Below are positions 1 through 5,626 of a DNA stretch of 7,834 bases, one piece after another. Under the pieces are notes generated by a model. That model was given only the letters and a program-made list of their open reading frames with translations, was not told the origin of the DNA and made no database searches. Position numbers and translations under genes: made by a program. Position 1 is the first letter of the stretch. The number at the start of each line of letters is the position of its first letter. This DNA is from Thermoplasmatales archaeon (GTDB lineage Archaea; Thermoplasmatota; E2; UBA202; DSCA01), in NCBI GenBank assembly GCA_011049295.1, contig DSCA01000071.1, forward strand, positions 1-7,834, read 5' to 3'.

Positions 1-282
1 CATCACCCGCATGAAGGGGTCGCGGCCCCCGATCAGCAACTCATTGAGCCCGTCGTTGTCCGCATCTCCCACCGGCTGCGGGCCCTCATAGCGGGCCGAC
101 CACAGAGGGATGCGACCGTAGCTCTTCTCCCACTGAACGACAAACTGACCGGTGGCATCGGCGGCATATGACCATGCCTCCTCCGTCTGTAGTGGCGACA
201 GAAGGGCCATGTGGCCGGTCCAGGCGGGAGCGCTGGCGGCCAGCAGCAAAACAGAAATGACAACCGGAAATGCTGCTCGCAT
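1..282 (-). CDS. Secreted FG-GAP/VCBS-repeat protein, N-terminal part (runs off the left edge)
   Basis: Reading the minus strand from the ATG at 282 gives 94 codons without a stop up to the window edge, so this is the N-terminus of a longer protein. Residues 1-20 look like a signal peptide: an Arg near the start, a hydrophobic run (VVISVLLLAA), then small residues (SAPA) fitting a cleavage site before WTG. Around residues 71-86 the motif VGDADNDGLNELLIGG matches the calcium-binding core of FG-GAP/VCBS beta-propeller repeats (DxDxDG followed by a hydrophobic strand). The protein is therefore probably exported and made of propeller blades, perhaps a surface adhesion or binding protein. Its function cannot be given from this fragment. 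A TATA-like box lies about 24 bases upstream of the ATG, so the transcript is probably leaderless. Two other minus-strand frames here are open but show no protein-like pattern. Confidence 0.8.
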   Translation of the reverse strand, partial: MRAAFPVVISVLLLAASAPAWTGHMALLSPLQTEEAWSYAADATGQFVVQWEKSYGRIPLWSARYEGPQPVGDADNDGLNELLIGGRDPFMRVM

Positions 283-301
283 GACATCCAAATGCGCACC
301 G

Positions 302-309
302 CATATATT
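302..309. promoter_or_regulatory. Shared, nearly symmetrical TATA box between divergent genes
   Basis: The AT-rich element CATATATT lies in the 56 bases between the start codons at 282 (minus) and 339 (plus). It reads as a TATA-like box on both strands. Its centre is about 24 bases from the minus-strand ATG, which predicts a leaderless transcript. It is about 33 bases from the plus-strand ATG, which predicts a leader of only a few bases. No second good box is visible in the gap. Confidence 0.55.
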
Positions 310-338
310 AACGTACTGAATGCGCAGAAAAACTATTA

Positions 339-941
339 ATGGCCCGTGGCTTGTCCTCCGTGCACCTGGATGTCTCCATCGCCATACGGGTCTTCGACGG
401 CGTATATGACCCGGCGGAGGACTCCTACCTCCTGCTGCGCTGCCTGGACGTGGAGAAAGGTCAGCATCTCCTGGACATGGGAACGGGGACGGGGATTCTG
501 GCCCTGCATGCGGCCAGCCAGGGGGCAAGGGTGACCGCCGCGGACAAGAGCCTTGGGGCGGTCCTCAACGCCCGCTACAACGCCCGCCTCAATGGGCTGA
601 CCCTGAACGTGGTGCACAGCGACCTTTTCTCCTCCATACCGGGCGCCTTCGATGTCATCTCCTTCAATCCCCCCTATCTGCCCAGCCGGCATACCGGCGA
701 GCCGTGGGAGGGCGGAGCCGGGGGCACGGCTGTCACCCGGCGGTTTTTGCAGCAGGCGGCAGAGCATCTGCGGCCGGGAGGTTGCATCTATCTGGTGGCA
801 TCCACCCGGGGGGATGTGGCCGGGCTGCTGGAGGACTTCTCGGGGCGGTACACCTTCCAGGATGTGGGACGGGAGGCCTTTTTCTTCGAGCGGCTCATCG
901 TCTATCGGCTGGCGCCCCGCCCGTCCAGAGAAAGATATTAA
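339..941 (+). CDS. HEMK2/Mtq2-type protein-glutamine N5-methyltransferase
   Basis: This 200-residue protein is an S-adenosylmethionine-dependent methyltransferase of the HemK/PrmC group. The N-terminal motif VYDPAEDSYLLL (about residues 22-33) matches the VYEPAEDTFLLL block of the archaeal/eukaryotic HEMK2 (N6AMT1, Mtq2) branch. The SAM-binding glycine loop is DMGTGTG (about 46-52), and the catalytic NPPY glutamine-binding motif is in FNPPYLPS (about 109-116). The length of about 200 residues without the extra N-terminal helical domain of bacterial PrmC also fits that branch. The known role of the family is methylation of the GGQ glutamine of the class I release factor (aRF1 in archaea), working with a small Trm112-like partner. 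No such partner is seen here. The ATG at 339 sits just after an AT-rich promoter; a GTG at 360 is a less likely alternative start. Confidence 0.88.
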   Translation: MARGLSSVHLDVSIAIRVFDGVYDPAEDSYLLLRCLDVEKGQHLLDMGTGTGILALHAASQGARVTAADKSLGAVLNARYNARLNGLTLNVVHSDLFSSIPGAFDVISFNPPYLPSRHTGEPWEGGAGGTAVTRRFLQQAAEHLRPGGCIYLVASTRGDVAGLLEDFSGRYTFQDVGREAFFFERLIVYRLAPRPSRERY

Positions 942-942
942 A
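934..942 (+). promoter_or_regulatory. TATA-like box for the zinc-ribbon gene
   Basis: GATATTAAA overlaps the stop codon of the methyltransferase gene. Its centre is about 26 bases before the ATG at 965, the spacing expected between an archaeal TATA box and the transcription start. The downstream gene is therefore probably transcribed on its own as a leaderless mRNA. This is inferred from position and composition only. Confidence 0.45.
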
Positions 943-964
943 GGGGCCACCGCCATTATACCAT

Positions 965-1093
965 ATGCCTGAATGTCCGCAGTGCGGAACATCCAACCCG
1001 GCCAGGGCAAAATTTTGCATGGAATGCAGCGCTCCCCTGCCCCGGTGCAGGACGGAGGAAGAGGACTGGGACCAGAGCTCCGGGGGCCCCTGA
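965..1093 (+). CDS. 42-residue zinc-ribbon miniprotein
   Basis: This short gene encodes 42 residues beginning MPECPQCG, with the second half of the ribbon at FCMEC. The two knuckles C4-x2-C7 and C18-x2-C21, separated by the typical NPARAK linker, make a classic rubredoxin-like zinc ribbon that should bind one zinc ion. A further Cys at 28 is followed by an acidic tail (EEEDWD). In larger proteins this ribbon usually caps another domain, but here the protein ends directly after it. It does not overlap the genes on either side and has its own TATA-like box. Its stop is 7 bases from the end of the convergent glutamine synthetase gene. The function is unknown; binding nucleic acid or a protein partner is possible. 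The alternative is the remnant of a longer gene, but the clean ends argue against that. Confidence 0.72.
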   Translation: MPECPQCGTSNPARAKFCMECSAPLPRCRTEEEDWDQSSGGP

Positions 1094-1100
1094 AGGGGGG

Positions 1101-2468
1101 TTATATGGTGAAATAGCGCCGGTAGTCCCAGGGCGACACGTGGGTCAAGAAGTCCTGCCACTCCCGCCGTTTGAGGTCCAGGAAGGCCTGGACGGCCACG
1201 GGCCCCAGAGCATCCTGAACCACCTGGTCACTGTGTAGCGCCTCCAGCGCCTCACCCAGGGTGCGGGGCAGCATACCGATGCCGTGCTCCCTGAGCTGAC
1301 GGTCGTCCATGGCGTAGACGTTGTGCTCCACGGCCGGACCCGGCTCCCGCTTCTGCCGTATGCCGTCCAGACCGGCATGGACGATGGCCGCAAAGGCCAG
1401 GTAGGGATTGGCCGAGGGGTCGGGATGGCGCACCTCGACGTCCAGGGAGCTGTTTTTGCCCGCCTGGACGGGGATGCGCACCAGGGAGCTGCGGTTGTAT
1501 GCCCCCCAGGCAATGTGGATGGGCGCTTCGTGGTGGGGAACCAGCCGCTTGTAGGAGTTGACGGTGGGATTGGTGAGGGCGGTCATGGCCGGGGCATGCT
1601 CCAGGATGCCTCCTATGAAGTAGCGGGCGGTCTGGGACAGATGGTGTTTCTCGTCGGGGTCATAAAAGGCGCACCTACCCCCCCTGAACATCTCCAGGTG
1701 GACGTGCATGCCGCTGCCCGCCTCGTTGGGAACCGGCTTGGGCATGAAGGAGACCAGCAGGTCGTACAGGGACCCGAGGGTTCGGGCCATGAACTTGAAC
1801 AGCACGGTGACGTCGGCGGCCTGCACAGCATCGGCGAGAGGCCTGATTTCCACCTCGTGCTGCCAGGTTCCCCCCTCATGGTGATGGTATTTGACGTCGA
1901 TGCCGGAGGCCATCAGGGCCTCGGACAGGTGGTTGCGGAAGGGCTCCATGTGGTCGAAGGGAAGAGGGGCAAAGTAGCCGCCGCTCTGCACCGGGTCCAG
2001 CACGCCGGGGTGAAGGTCTGGCTGGGCGGCATCCCGGGGCCATCTTTCCTGCTCGAAGACGTGAAATTCAAACTCGGGGGCCAGATGCAGGGCGTCGAAG
2101 CCCATGTCCCTGACCTGGTGAGCGGCGCGGCGGGCGATGTGGCGGGGGTCACCCTCGAAATGCTGGCGGGAGGCCACGTCAAACACGTCCATGACCACCC
2201 GGGCCCGGCGTCCGTCCTCCAGCCAGGAGAGAGGCAGCAGAGTGGCAGGGTCGGGAACGATGACCATGTCCGAGGATTCCACGGTGGCAAAGCCCTTCAC
2301 CGAGGAGCCGTCAAACCCCATGCCCTCCTTCCAGATGGCGGACTCAAAGTAGGGCGCCGCCGGCATGGAAAAGGTCCGGAGGTACCCCATGAGGTCCACG
2401 AAGTGACCCTGCACCCATTCGATGTCATTGTCCTTGAGCAGGCGCTGCGCACGCTCTACATCCTGCAT
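1101..2468 (-). CDS. glnA: Type I glutamine synthetase (divergent)
   Basis: This 455-residue protein has the full type I glutamine synthetase fold: a beta-grasp N-terminal domain and a C-terminal catalytic domain. The family joins glutamate and ammonia using ATP, normally as a cytoplasmic dodecamer. Visible active-site blocks are FDGSS (D53, the ammonium-deprotonating Asp), PEFEF (E132 and E134, metal), HHHEGGTWQHE (E198 and E205, metal), GSGMH (251-255), NPTVNSYKRLVP (R308), HHEAP (E314, flap Glu), NRSSLVRIP and VEVRHPDPSANPYL. The length suits the alpha subclass, which lacks adenylylation control. Two differences stand out: the Asn before GSGMH that helps bind glutamate is Ala250, and the Arg of the alpha-subclass feedback loop (GFxR) is Thr62. 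Glutamine synthesis is the best call because D53 and the flap Glu are kept, but a gamma-glutamyl-amine ligase cannot be excluded. The ATG at 2468 lies close behind a TATA-like box. Confidence 0.88.
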   Translation of the reverse strand: MQDVERAQRLLKDNDIEWVQGHFVDLMGYLRTFSMPAAPYFESAIWKEGMGFDGSSVKGFATVESSDMVIVPDPATLLPLSWLEDGRRARVVMDVFDVASRQHFEGDPRHIARRAAHQVRDMGFDALHLAPEFEFHVFEQERWPRDAAQPDLHPGVLDPVQSGGYFAPLPFDHMEPFRNHLSEALMASGIDVKYHHHEGGTWQHEVEIRPLADAVQAADVTVLFKFMARTLGSLYDLLVSFMPKPVPNEAGSGMHVHLEMFRGGRCAFYDPDEKHHLSQTARYFIGGILEHAPAMTALTNPTVNSYKRLVPHHEAPIHIAWGAYNRSSLVRIPVQAGKNSSLDVEVRHPDPSANPYLAFAAIVHAGLDGIRQKREPGPAVEHNVYAMDDRQLREHGIGMLPRTLGEALEALHSDQVVQDALGPVAVQAFLDLKRREWQDFLTHVSPWDYRRYFTI

Positions 2469-2494
2469 GATATCGGACCCTTATGAACCGCCGC

Positions 2495-2502
2495 AATATA
2501 AA
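2495..2502 (-). promoter_or_regulatory. TATA-like box for the glutamine synthetase gene
   Basis: On the minus strand this reads TTTATATT, close to the archaeal TATA consensus. Its centre is about 30 bases upstream of the glnA ATG at 2468, so a 5' leader of only about 5 bases is predicted. No Shine-Dalgarno sequence is visible in that gap, which fits near-leaderless translation. Confidence 0.55.
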
Positions 2503-2593
2503 TGTTGTTTTAAATGCTGGCAGGGGAGCGGGTCATGCCGGGGGTCAGCAGGGGCCCTCATTCTGTCGTCCTCGTTCCTCCCGCCCGCAAATG

Positions 2594-2602
2594 TTTTATA
2601 AT
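2594..2602 (+). promoter_or_regulatory. TATA-like box for the sulfation cluster
   Basis: TTTTATAAT is centred about 33 bases before the ATG at 2631 and is the best promoter element ahead of the cluster. A second AT-rich stretch at 2604-2611 (ATATTTAA) is centred about 24 bases from the same ATG and would give a fully leaderless transcript. Either could serve. The rest of the 162-base intergenic stretch (2469-2630) is GC-rich, with no gene visible. Confidence 0.55.
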
Positions 2603-2630
2603 GATATTTAATTACGGAAGCGGTGATATC
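2602..2630 (+). promoter_or_regulatory. Possible operator: TGATAT direct repeat at the cluster promoter
   Basis: TGATAT occurs at 2602-2607 and again at 2624-2629, 22 bases apart (about two helical turns), overlapping the promoter and ending at the start codon. A third copy is at 2468-2473, abutting the glnA start. Ribbon-helix-helix proteins often bind short repeated sites near their own promoters, and the next gene encodes such a protein. The repeats are short and AT-rich, so chance is a real possibility. Confidence 0.22.
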
Positions 2631-2876
2631 ATGGAAGACAAAGATAAGGACAAGGACAAAGAGAAAAAATACTCGACGGTTTCCATCCCCACCCCCCTGG
2701 TGGAGAAGATAAAGCAGCGCATCGAGGGGACCGGCTTCACCTCCGTGTCCAGCTACGTGACCTACGTCCTGCGCGAGGTCATCGCCAACATGGACGAGGA
2801 GGAGGAAGAGGTCTTCAGCAAGGAAGACGAAGAGAAAGTCAAAGAGCGCCTGCGGGCCCTGGGATACCTCGACTGA
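2631..2876 (+). CDS. Ribbon-helix-helix (CopG-like) protein heading the sulfation cluster
   Basis: This 81-residue protein opens with a charged stretch (DKDKDKDKEKK, residues 3-13). A ribbon-helix-helix fold follows at about residues 14-53: the strand STVSIP, helix one PLVEKIKQRI, then FTSVSSYVTYVLREVI with helix two. This fold normally dimerises and puts the strand into the DNA major groove. An acidic run (DEEEEE) follows, and the protein ends in the helix EKVKERLRALGYLD. The start at 2631 is preferred over an upstream ATG at 2514, because the added residues do not look like protein and would swallow the promoter. Its stop is 4 bases before sat, so the two are surely co-transcribed. A local transcription regulator of the cluster is the natural inference. 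The acidic tail could instead mark a protein-protein interaction role. Confidence 0.8.
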   Translation: MEDKDKDKDKEKKYSTVSIPTPLVEKIKQRIEGTGFTSVSSYVTYVLREVIANMDEEEEEVFSKEDEEKVKERLRALGYLD

Positions 2877-2880
2877 TAGC

Positions 2881-4005
2881 ATGCAGCGTCCCCATGGAGG
2901 AAAATTAATCAGCCGGCACGCGGCCAAGGAGCCGGCCGGAGTCGAGGAACTGCCGGCCATCGAGGTGGCCACCACCGCGGCCGAGGACATCATCAACATT
3001 GCCAACGGGGTCCTCTCCCCTCTCACCGGTTTCCTGGGCCACGACGACCTGGACTGCGTGATACACCACAAGCGCCTGGGCAACGACGTGCCCTGGACCA
3101 TCCCCATACTGTTCGACCTGGACACCCCCGACGTCAGGGAGGGAGACACCATTCTCCTTACCAATCAGGAGACGGGGCTCCGGGCCCTGCTGGAGGTGGA
3201 GGAGCTGTTCGACTACGACCGCACCACCCTGGCCAAAGAGATTTATGCCACCACCGACGCCCAGCATCCCGGGGTGTCCGCCATCAACAGCATGCGTCGG
3301 CACTTCGCGGGCGGCGACATCCTTCTCGTCGGCCATGACCGGCGCCAGTTTGACGAATACCATCTGACCCCGCAGGAGACCCGAGTGCTGTTCAGGGAGA
3401 AGGGGTGGAAGGAAATCGTGGCCTTCCAGACCCGCAATCCCCCCCACTTGGGGCACGAGTACGTGCAGAAGACGGCGCTCACCTTCGCCGATGGCATCTT
3501 CATCAACCCCCTGATTGGCAAAAAAAAGCCGGGTGACTTCAGGGACGAGGTCATCCTCCGCTCCTACGAGGCCCTCATGCAGCACTACTACCTGCAGGAG
3601 CGCTCGGTGATGGCCATCCTGCGCACCGCCATGAGGTATGCCGGTCCCCGGGAGGCCGTACATCACGCCATCATGCGCAAAAACTTCGGGTGTACGCACT
3701 TCATTGTGGGACGGGACCATGCCGGGGTGGGCAACTACTACGGCCCCTACGACGCCCACGACATATTCGACGAGTTTCCCGACCTGGGCATCACCCCGGT
3801 GTTCTTCCGCTCATTCTCCCGGTGCACCAAGTGCGACGCCATCGTCAACGACAAAATATGCCCCCACGGACCGGAGCACCATATCAACTTCAGCGGCAAA
3901 AAAATCCGGGAGTTGCTGCAGCAGGGAAAGATACCCCCGGAAGACATGATGCGGAAAGAAGTGGCGGAGACCATTCTCCAGTTCGACCATCCCTTCGTGG
4001 AATAA
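2881..4005 (+). CDS. sat: ATP sulfurylase (sulfate adenylyltransferase)
   Basis: Sat makes adenosine 5'-phosphosulfate (APS) and pyrophosphate from ATP and sulfate, the first step of sulfate activation. The 374-residue protein matches the single-domain prokaryotic type. PHGGKL near the N-terminus opens the PUA-like domain and supports the start at 2881. The catalytic QTRNPPHLGHE is at 183-193 and GRDHAG at 277-282, with NPLIGKK between them. The C-terminal part has C315, C318 and C327 plus nearby histidines (CPHG), the zinc site seen in archaeal and Thermus-type enzymes. There is no fused APS kinase; that activity is two genes downstream. The gene lies 4 bases after the ribbon-helix-helix gene and 2 bases before the DHH gene. 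No strong ribosome-binding site precedes it, so translation is probably coupled to the gene before. Every key motif is intact. Confidence 0.96.
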   Translation: MQRPHGGKLISRHAAKEPAGVEELPAIEVATTAAEDIINIANGVLSPLTGFLGHDDLDCVIHHKRLGNDVPWTIPILFDLDTPDVREGDTILLTNQETGLRALLEVEELFDYDRTTLAKEIYATTDAQHPGVSAINSMRRHFAGGDILLVGHDRRQFDEYHLTPQETRVLFREKGWKEIVAFQTRNPPHLGHEYVQKTALTFADGIFINPLIGKKKPGDFRDEVILRSYEALMQHYYLQERSVMAILRTAMRYAGPREAVHHAIMRKNFGCTHFIVGRDHAGVGNYYGPYDAHDIFDEFPDLGITPVFFRSFSRCTKCDAIVNDKICPHGPEHHINFSGKKIRELLQQGKIPPEDMMRKEVAETILQFDHPFVE

Positions 4006-4007
4006 CC

Positions 4008-5012
4008 ATGCAGGAACTGGAAGCATTGAAGGGCAGGGGCCTCCTCATCCACCACTGGGACACCGACGGCATATGCTCGGCCCGCCTCCTGCTGCCTTGC
4101 CTGGCAGAGTTGGAGGTGGACACCATGACTCCCGCCCTGGGCAACTATTTTCTGACCGGGGAGGAACTGGAAGCAGGCCGGGGTTACGACTTCGTGGTCA
4201 TCGCCGACATGTCGCTGCCCGAAGACAACATCCGGCATCTGGCCCGGAGTGCAAAGGTCCTCATCTTCGACCATCACCTGGGCAGGGTCATCCCGGGGGT
4301 CTTCCACCACAACCCGGTCATCCGGGGGGGGAACCCCGACCGCCATCCGTCCGCCAGCTGGATTGTCAACGAGTACCTGGGACAGCCCGTCAACCTCTAC
4401 GCCCTGCTGGGCGCGGTGGGCGACCACGAGCACCGCATACGGGACAACGACCTGGTCTACCCCCAGATTGAGGATTTCTGTCAGCAACACCGTCTCACCT
4501 TCCACCACCTGATGGACATGGTGCACCTGCTGGATGCCAACTACAAAATCGGCGACCGGAAGGCCGTGGAGCGGGCCCCTCACCAGTTGCTGGCCATGGA
4601 CGGACCCCGGGACATCCTGGACCACGGGGAGTGGAACCGCAGCCGCAAAAAGCTGGACCGGGAGATGAAGCGTCTCCTCGGCCAGCCGGTGGAGCAGGTG
4701 GGCGACACCATGCTGTTGAAGATGAACACCCCCTACAACCTCATCTCCGCCGTCACCCGACGGCTGGCCTGGGACTCCGGACGGGACACCGTGGTGGTCA
4801 ACACCGGCTTTTTTGACCGCGAGGACCAGATATACGTGCGCAGCACCCGCGGGAACCTGCAGCCCCTCATCCAGCGGGGCAAGGAGCGGGGATACCGATG
4901 CGGAGGCAAAAAGGAGGTGCTGGGCGCCATCCTGCCCCGAGCGGAGACCGGGGACTTCGTGGCCGAGATACTGGCCTTCCTCAACGAGAATCATTCAGGA
5001 GGAAAAACATGA
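4008..5012 (+). CDS. DHH/DHHA1 phosphoesterase, candidate PAP phosphatase
   Basis: This 334-residue protein belongs to the DHH phosphoesterase superfamily. The metal-binding motifs appear in order: HWDTDG (H16, D18, D20), IADMS (D67), DHH (88-90) and GDHE (D139, H140), all in the first 140 residues. The C-terminal DHHA1-like substrate domain ends with CGGKKEVLG (298-306), a variant of the usual GGHxxAAG in which the His is Lys301. Family members include RecJ-like exonucleases and NrnA-type enzymes that degrade nano-RNA and dephosphorylate 3'-phosphoadenosine 5'-phosphate (PAP). Its position between sat and cysC, upstream of a sulfotransferase gene, suggests that it hydrolyses PAP to AMP; this is inference. 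The start at 4008 follows the sat stop by 2 bases. A frame open from 3690 lies inside sat and is not the real start. The last bases overlap the cysC start in ATGA. Confidence 0.88.
   Translation: MQELEALKGRGLLIHHWDTDGICSARLLLPCLAELEVDTMTPALGNYFLTGEELEAGRGYDFVVIADMSLPEDNIRHLARSAKVLIFDHHLGRVIPGVFHHNPVIRGGNPDRHPSASWIVNEYLGQPVNLYALLGAVGDHEHRIRDNDLVYPQIEDFCQQHRLTFHHLMDMVHLLDANYKIGDRKAVERAPHQLLAMDGPRDILDHGEWNRSRKKLDREMKRLLGQPVEQVGDTMLLKMNTPYNLISAVTRRLAWDSGRDTVVVNTGFFDREDQIYVRSTRGNLQPLIQRGKERGYRCGGKKEVLGAILPRAETGDFVAEILAFLNENHSGGKT
4997..5002 (+). promoter_or_regulatory. Ribosome-binding site of cysC
   Basis: AGGAGG lies 6 bases before the cysC ATG at 5009 and inside the end of the DHH gene. It is one of the two clear Shine-Dalgarno sequences in the cluster. 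Together with the ATGA stop-start overlap it fixes the cysC start and suggests translational coupling. Confidence 0.8.
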
Positions 5013-5626
5013 AAAAGCAAAAAGCAACCAATGTCACATGGCATGAGCACAAGATATCGAGAGAAGAGCGGGAGCGGCTCCTGGGACAAAAGGGGGTGGT
5101 GCTCTGGTTCACCGGCCTGTCGGGCAGCGGAAAGTCCACGGTGGCCAACGAGGTGGCCTACCTGCTGCACCAGAGGGAAAAACTTACCTACATACTGGAT
5201 GGCGACAACATCCGGCACGGCCTGAACAAGGACCTGGGCTTTTCGCCGGAGGACCGCTCGGAGAACATCCGGCGCATCTCGGAGGTGGCCAACCTCCTCG
5301 CCGATGCCGGAGTCATCACCCTCACCGCCTTCATCTCACCCTACCGTGAGGATCGCAACTTCTGCCGGTCGCTGCTGGGAGAGGGCCGGTTCATGGAGAT
5401 CTACACCAAGGCCTCCCTGGACACCTGCGAGCACCGGGACCCCAAGGGGCTGTACAGGAAAGCGCGCAGCGGAGAAATCAAGAACTTCACGGGTATAGAC
5501 GCCCCCTACGAGGAGCCGGAGGAGCCGGAACTGGTCCTGGACACCGACTGTCAGACGGTGGAGGAAAGCGCCCGGGCGGTCATGGACAGGCTCCGGGAAT
5601 GGAACGTTCTGGAGGGAGGACGGTGA
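5009..5626 (+). CDS. cysC: APS kinase (adenylylsulfate kinase)
   Basis: CysC phosphorylates APS at the 3' position with ATP, giving PAPS, the universal sulfuryl donor. The 205-residue length is normal for a stand-alone enzyme. Visible are the leading block NVTWHEHKISREER, the P-loop GLSGSGKST at 36-44, the APS-binding block LDGDNIRHGLNKDLGFS at 63-79, and RSENIRR just after it. FISPYREDR is at 108-116, with S110 at the position of the conserved Ser of E. coli CysC. The C-terminal lid is RDPKGLYRKARSGEIKNFTG. All catalytic parts are intact. The start overlaps the DHH stop (ATGA) behind a strong ribosome-binding site, and the stop overlaps the sulfotransferase start (GTGA). No APS or PAPS reductase gene is seen nearby, so the PAPS is probably used for sulfonation. 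Confidence 0.96.
   Translation: MKKQKATNVTWHEHKISREERERLLGQKGVVLWFTGLSGSGKSTVANEVAYLLHQREKLTYILDGDNIRHGLNKDLGFSPEDRSENIRRISEVANLLADAGVITLTAFISPYREDRNFCRSLLGEGRFMEIYTKASLDTCEHRDPKGLYRKARSGEIKNFTGIDAPYEEPEEPELVLDTDCQTVEESARAVMDRLREWNVLEGGR
5611..5619 (+). promoter_or_regulatory. Ribosome-binding site that sets a GTG start for the sulfotransferase
   Basis: GGAGGGAGG sits 3 bases before the GTG at 5623, with its first GGAGG 7 bases away, which is the normal spacing. It lies downstream of the ATG at 5599, so it cannot serve that start. The GTG also forms a 4-base GTGA overlap with the cysC stop, like the ATGA junction upstream. Confidence 0.68.

Noticed and set aside
1091..1103. Terminator between the convergent zinc-ribbon and glutamine synthetase genes
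   Set aside because: Only 7 bases of mostly G separate the stop codons, with no hairpin or T-tract visible. Termination must occur inside the opposite gene or by other means.
1284..2486. 400-codon open frame on the plus strand opposite the glutamine synthetase gene
   Set aside because: It is antisense to a gene with every glutamine synthetase motif. Its translation is rich in Gly, His and Val with no recognisable domain, as expected for a shadow frame in GC-rich DNA.
2514..2630. Upstream start for the ribbon-helix-helix protein
   Set aside because: It would place the TATA boxes at 2594-2611 inside the coding region and add 39 residues unrelated to the fold.
2905..3759. 284-codon open frame on the minus strand inside sat
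   Set aside because: The opposite strand encodes a complete ATP sulfurylase, and the translation here resembles no known protein.
3690..4007. N-terminal extension of the DHH protein by about 106 codons
   Set aside because: The extension lies out of frame inside sat and has no DHH-like sequence. The ATG at 4008, 2 bases after the sat stop, gives a normal DHH N-terminus.
3747..4994. 415-codon open frame on the minus strand opposite sat and the DHH gene
   Set aside because: It spans the junction of two well-supported genes, and its translation is Val/His/Gln-rich with no domain pattern; it is a shadow frame.
5599..5622. ATG start for the sulfotransferase
   Set aside because: It lies upstream of the strong ribosome-binding site at 5611-5619 and gives a 28-base overlap with cysC; GTG at 5623 fits better.
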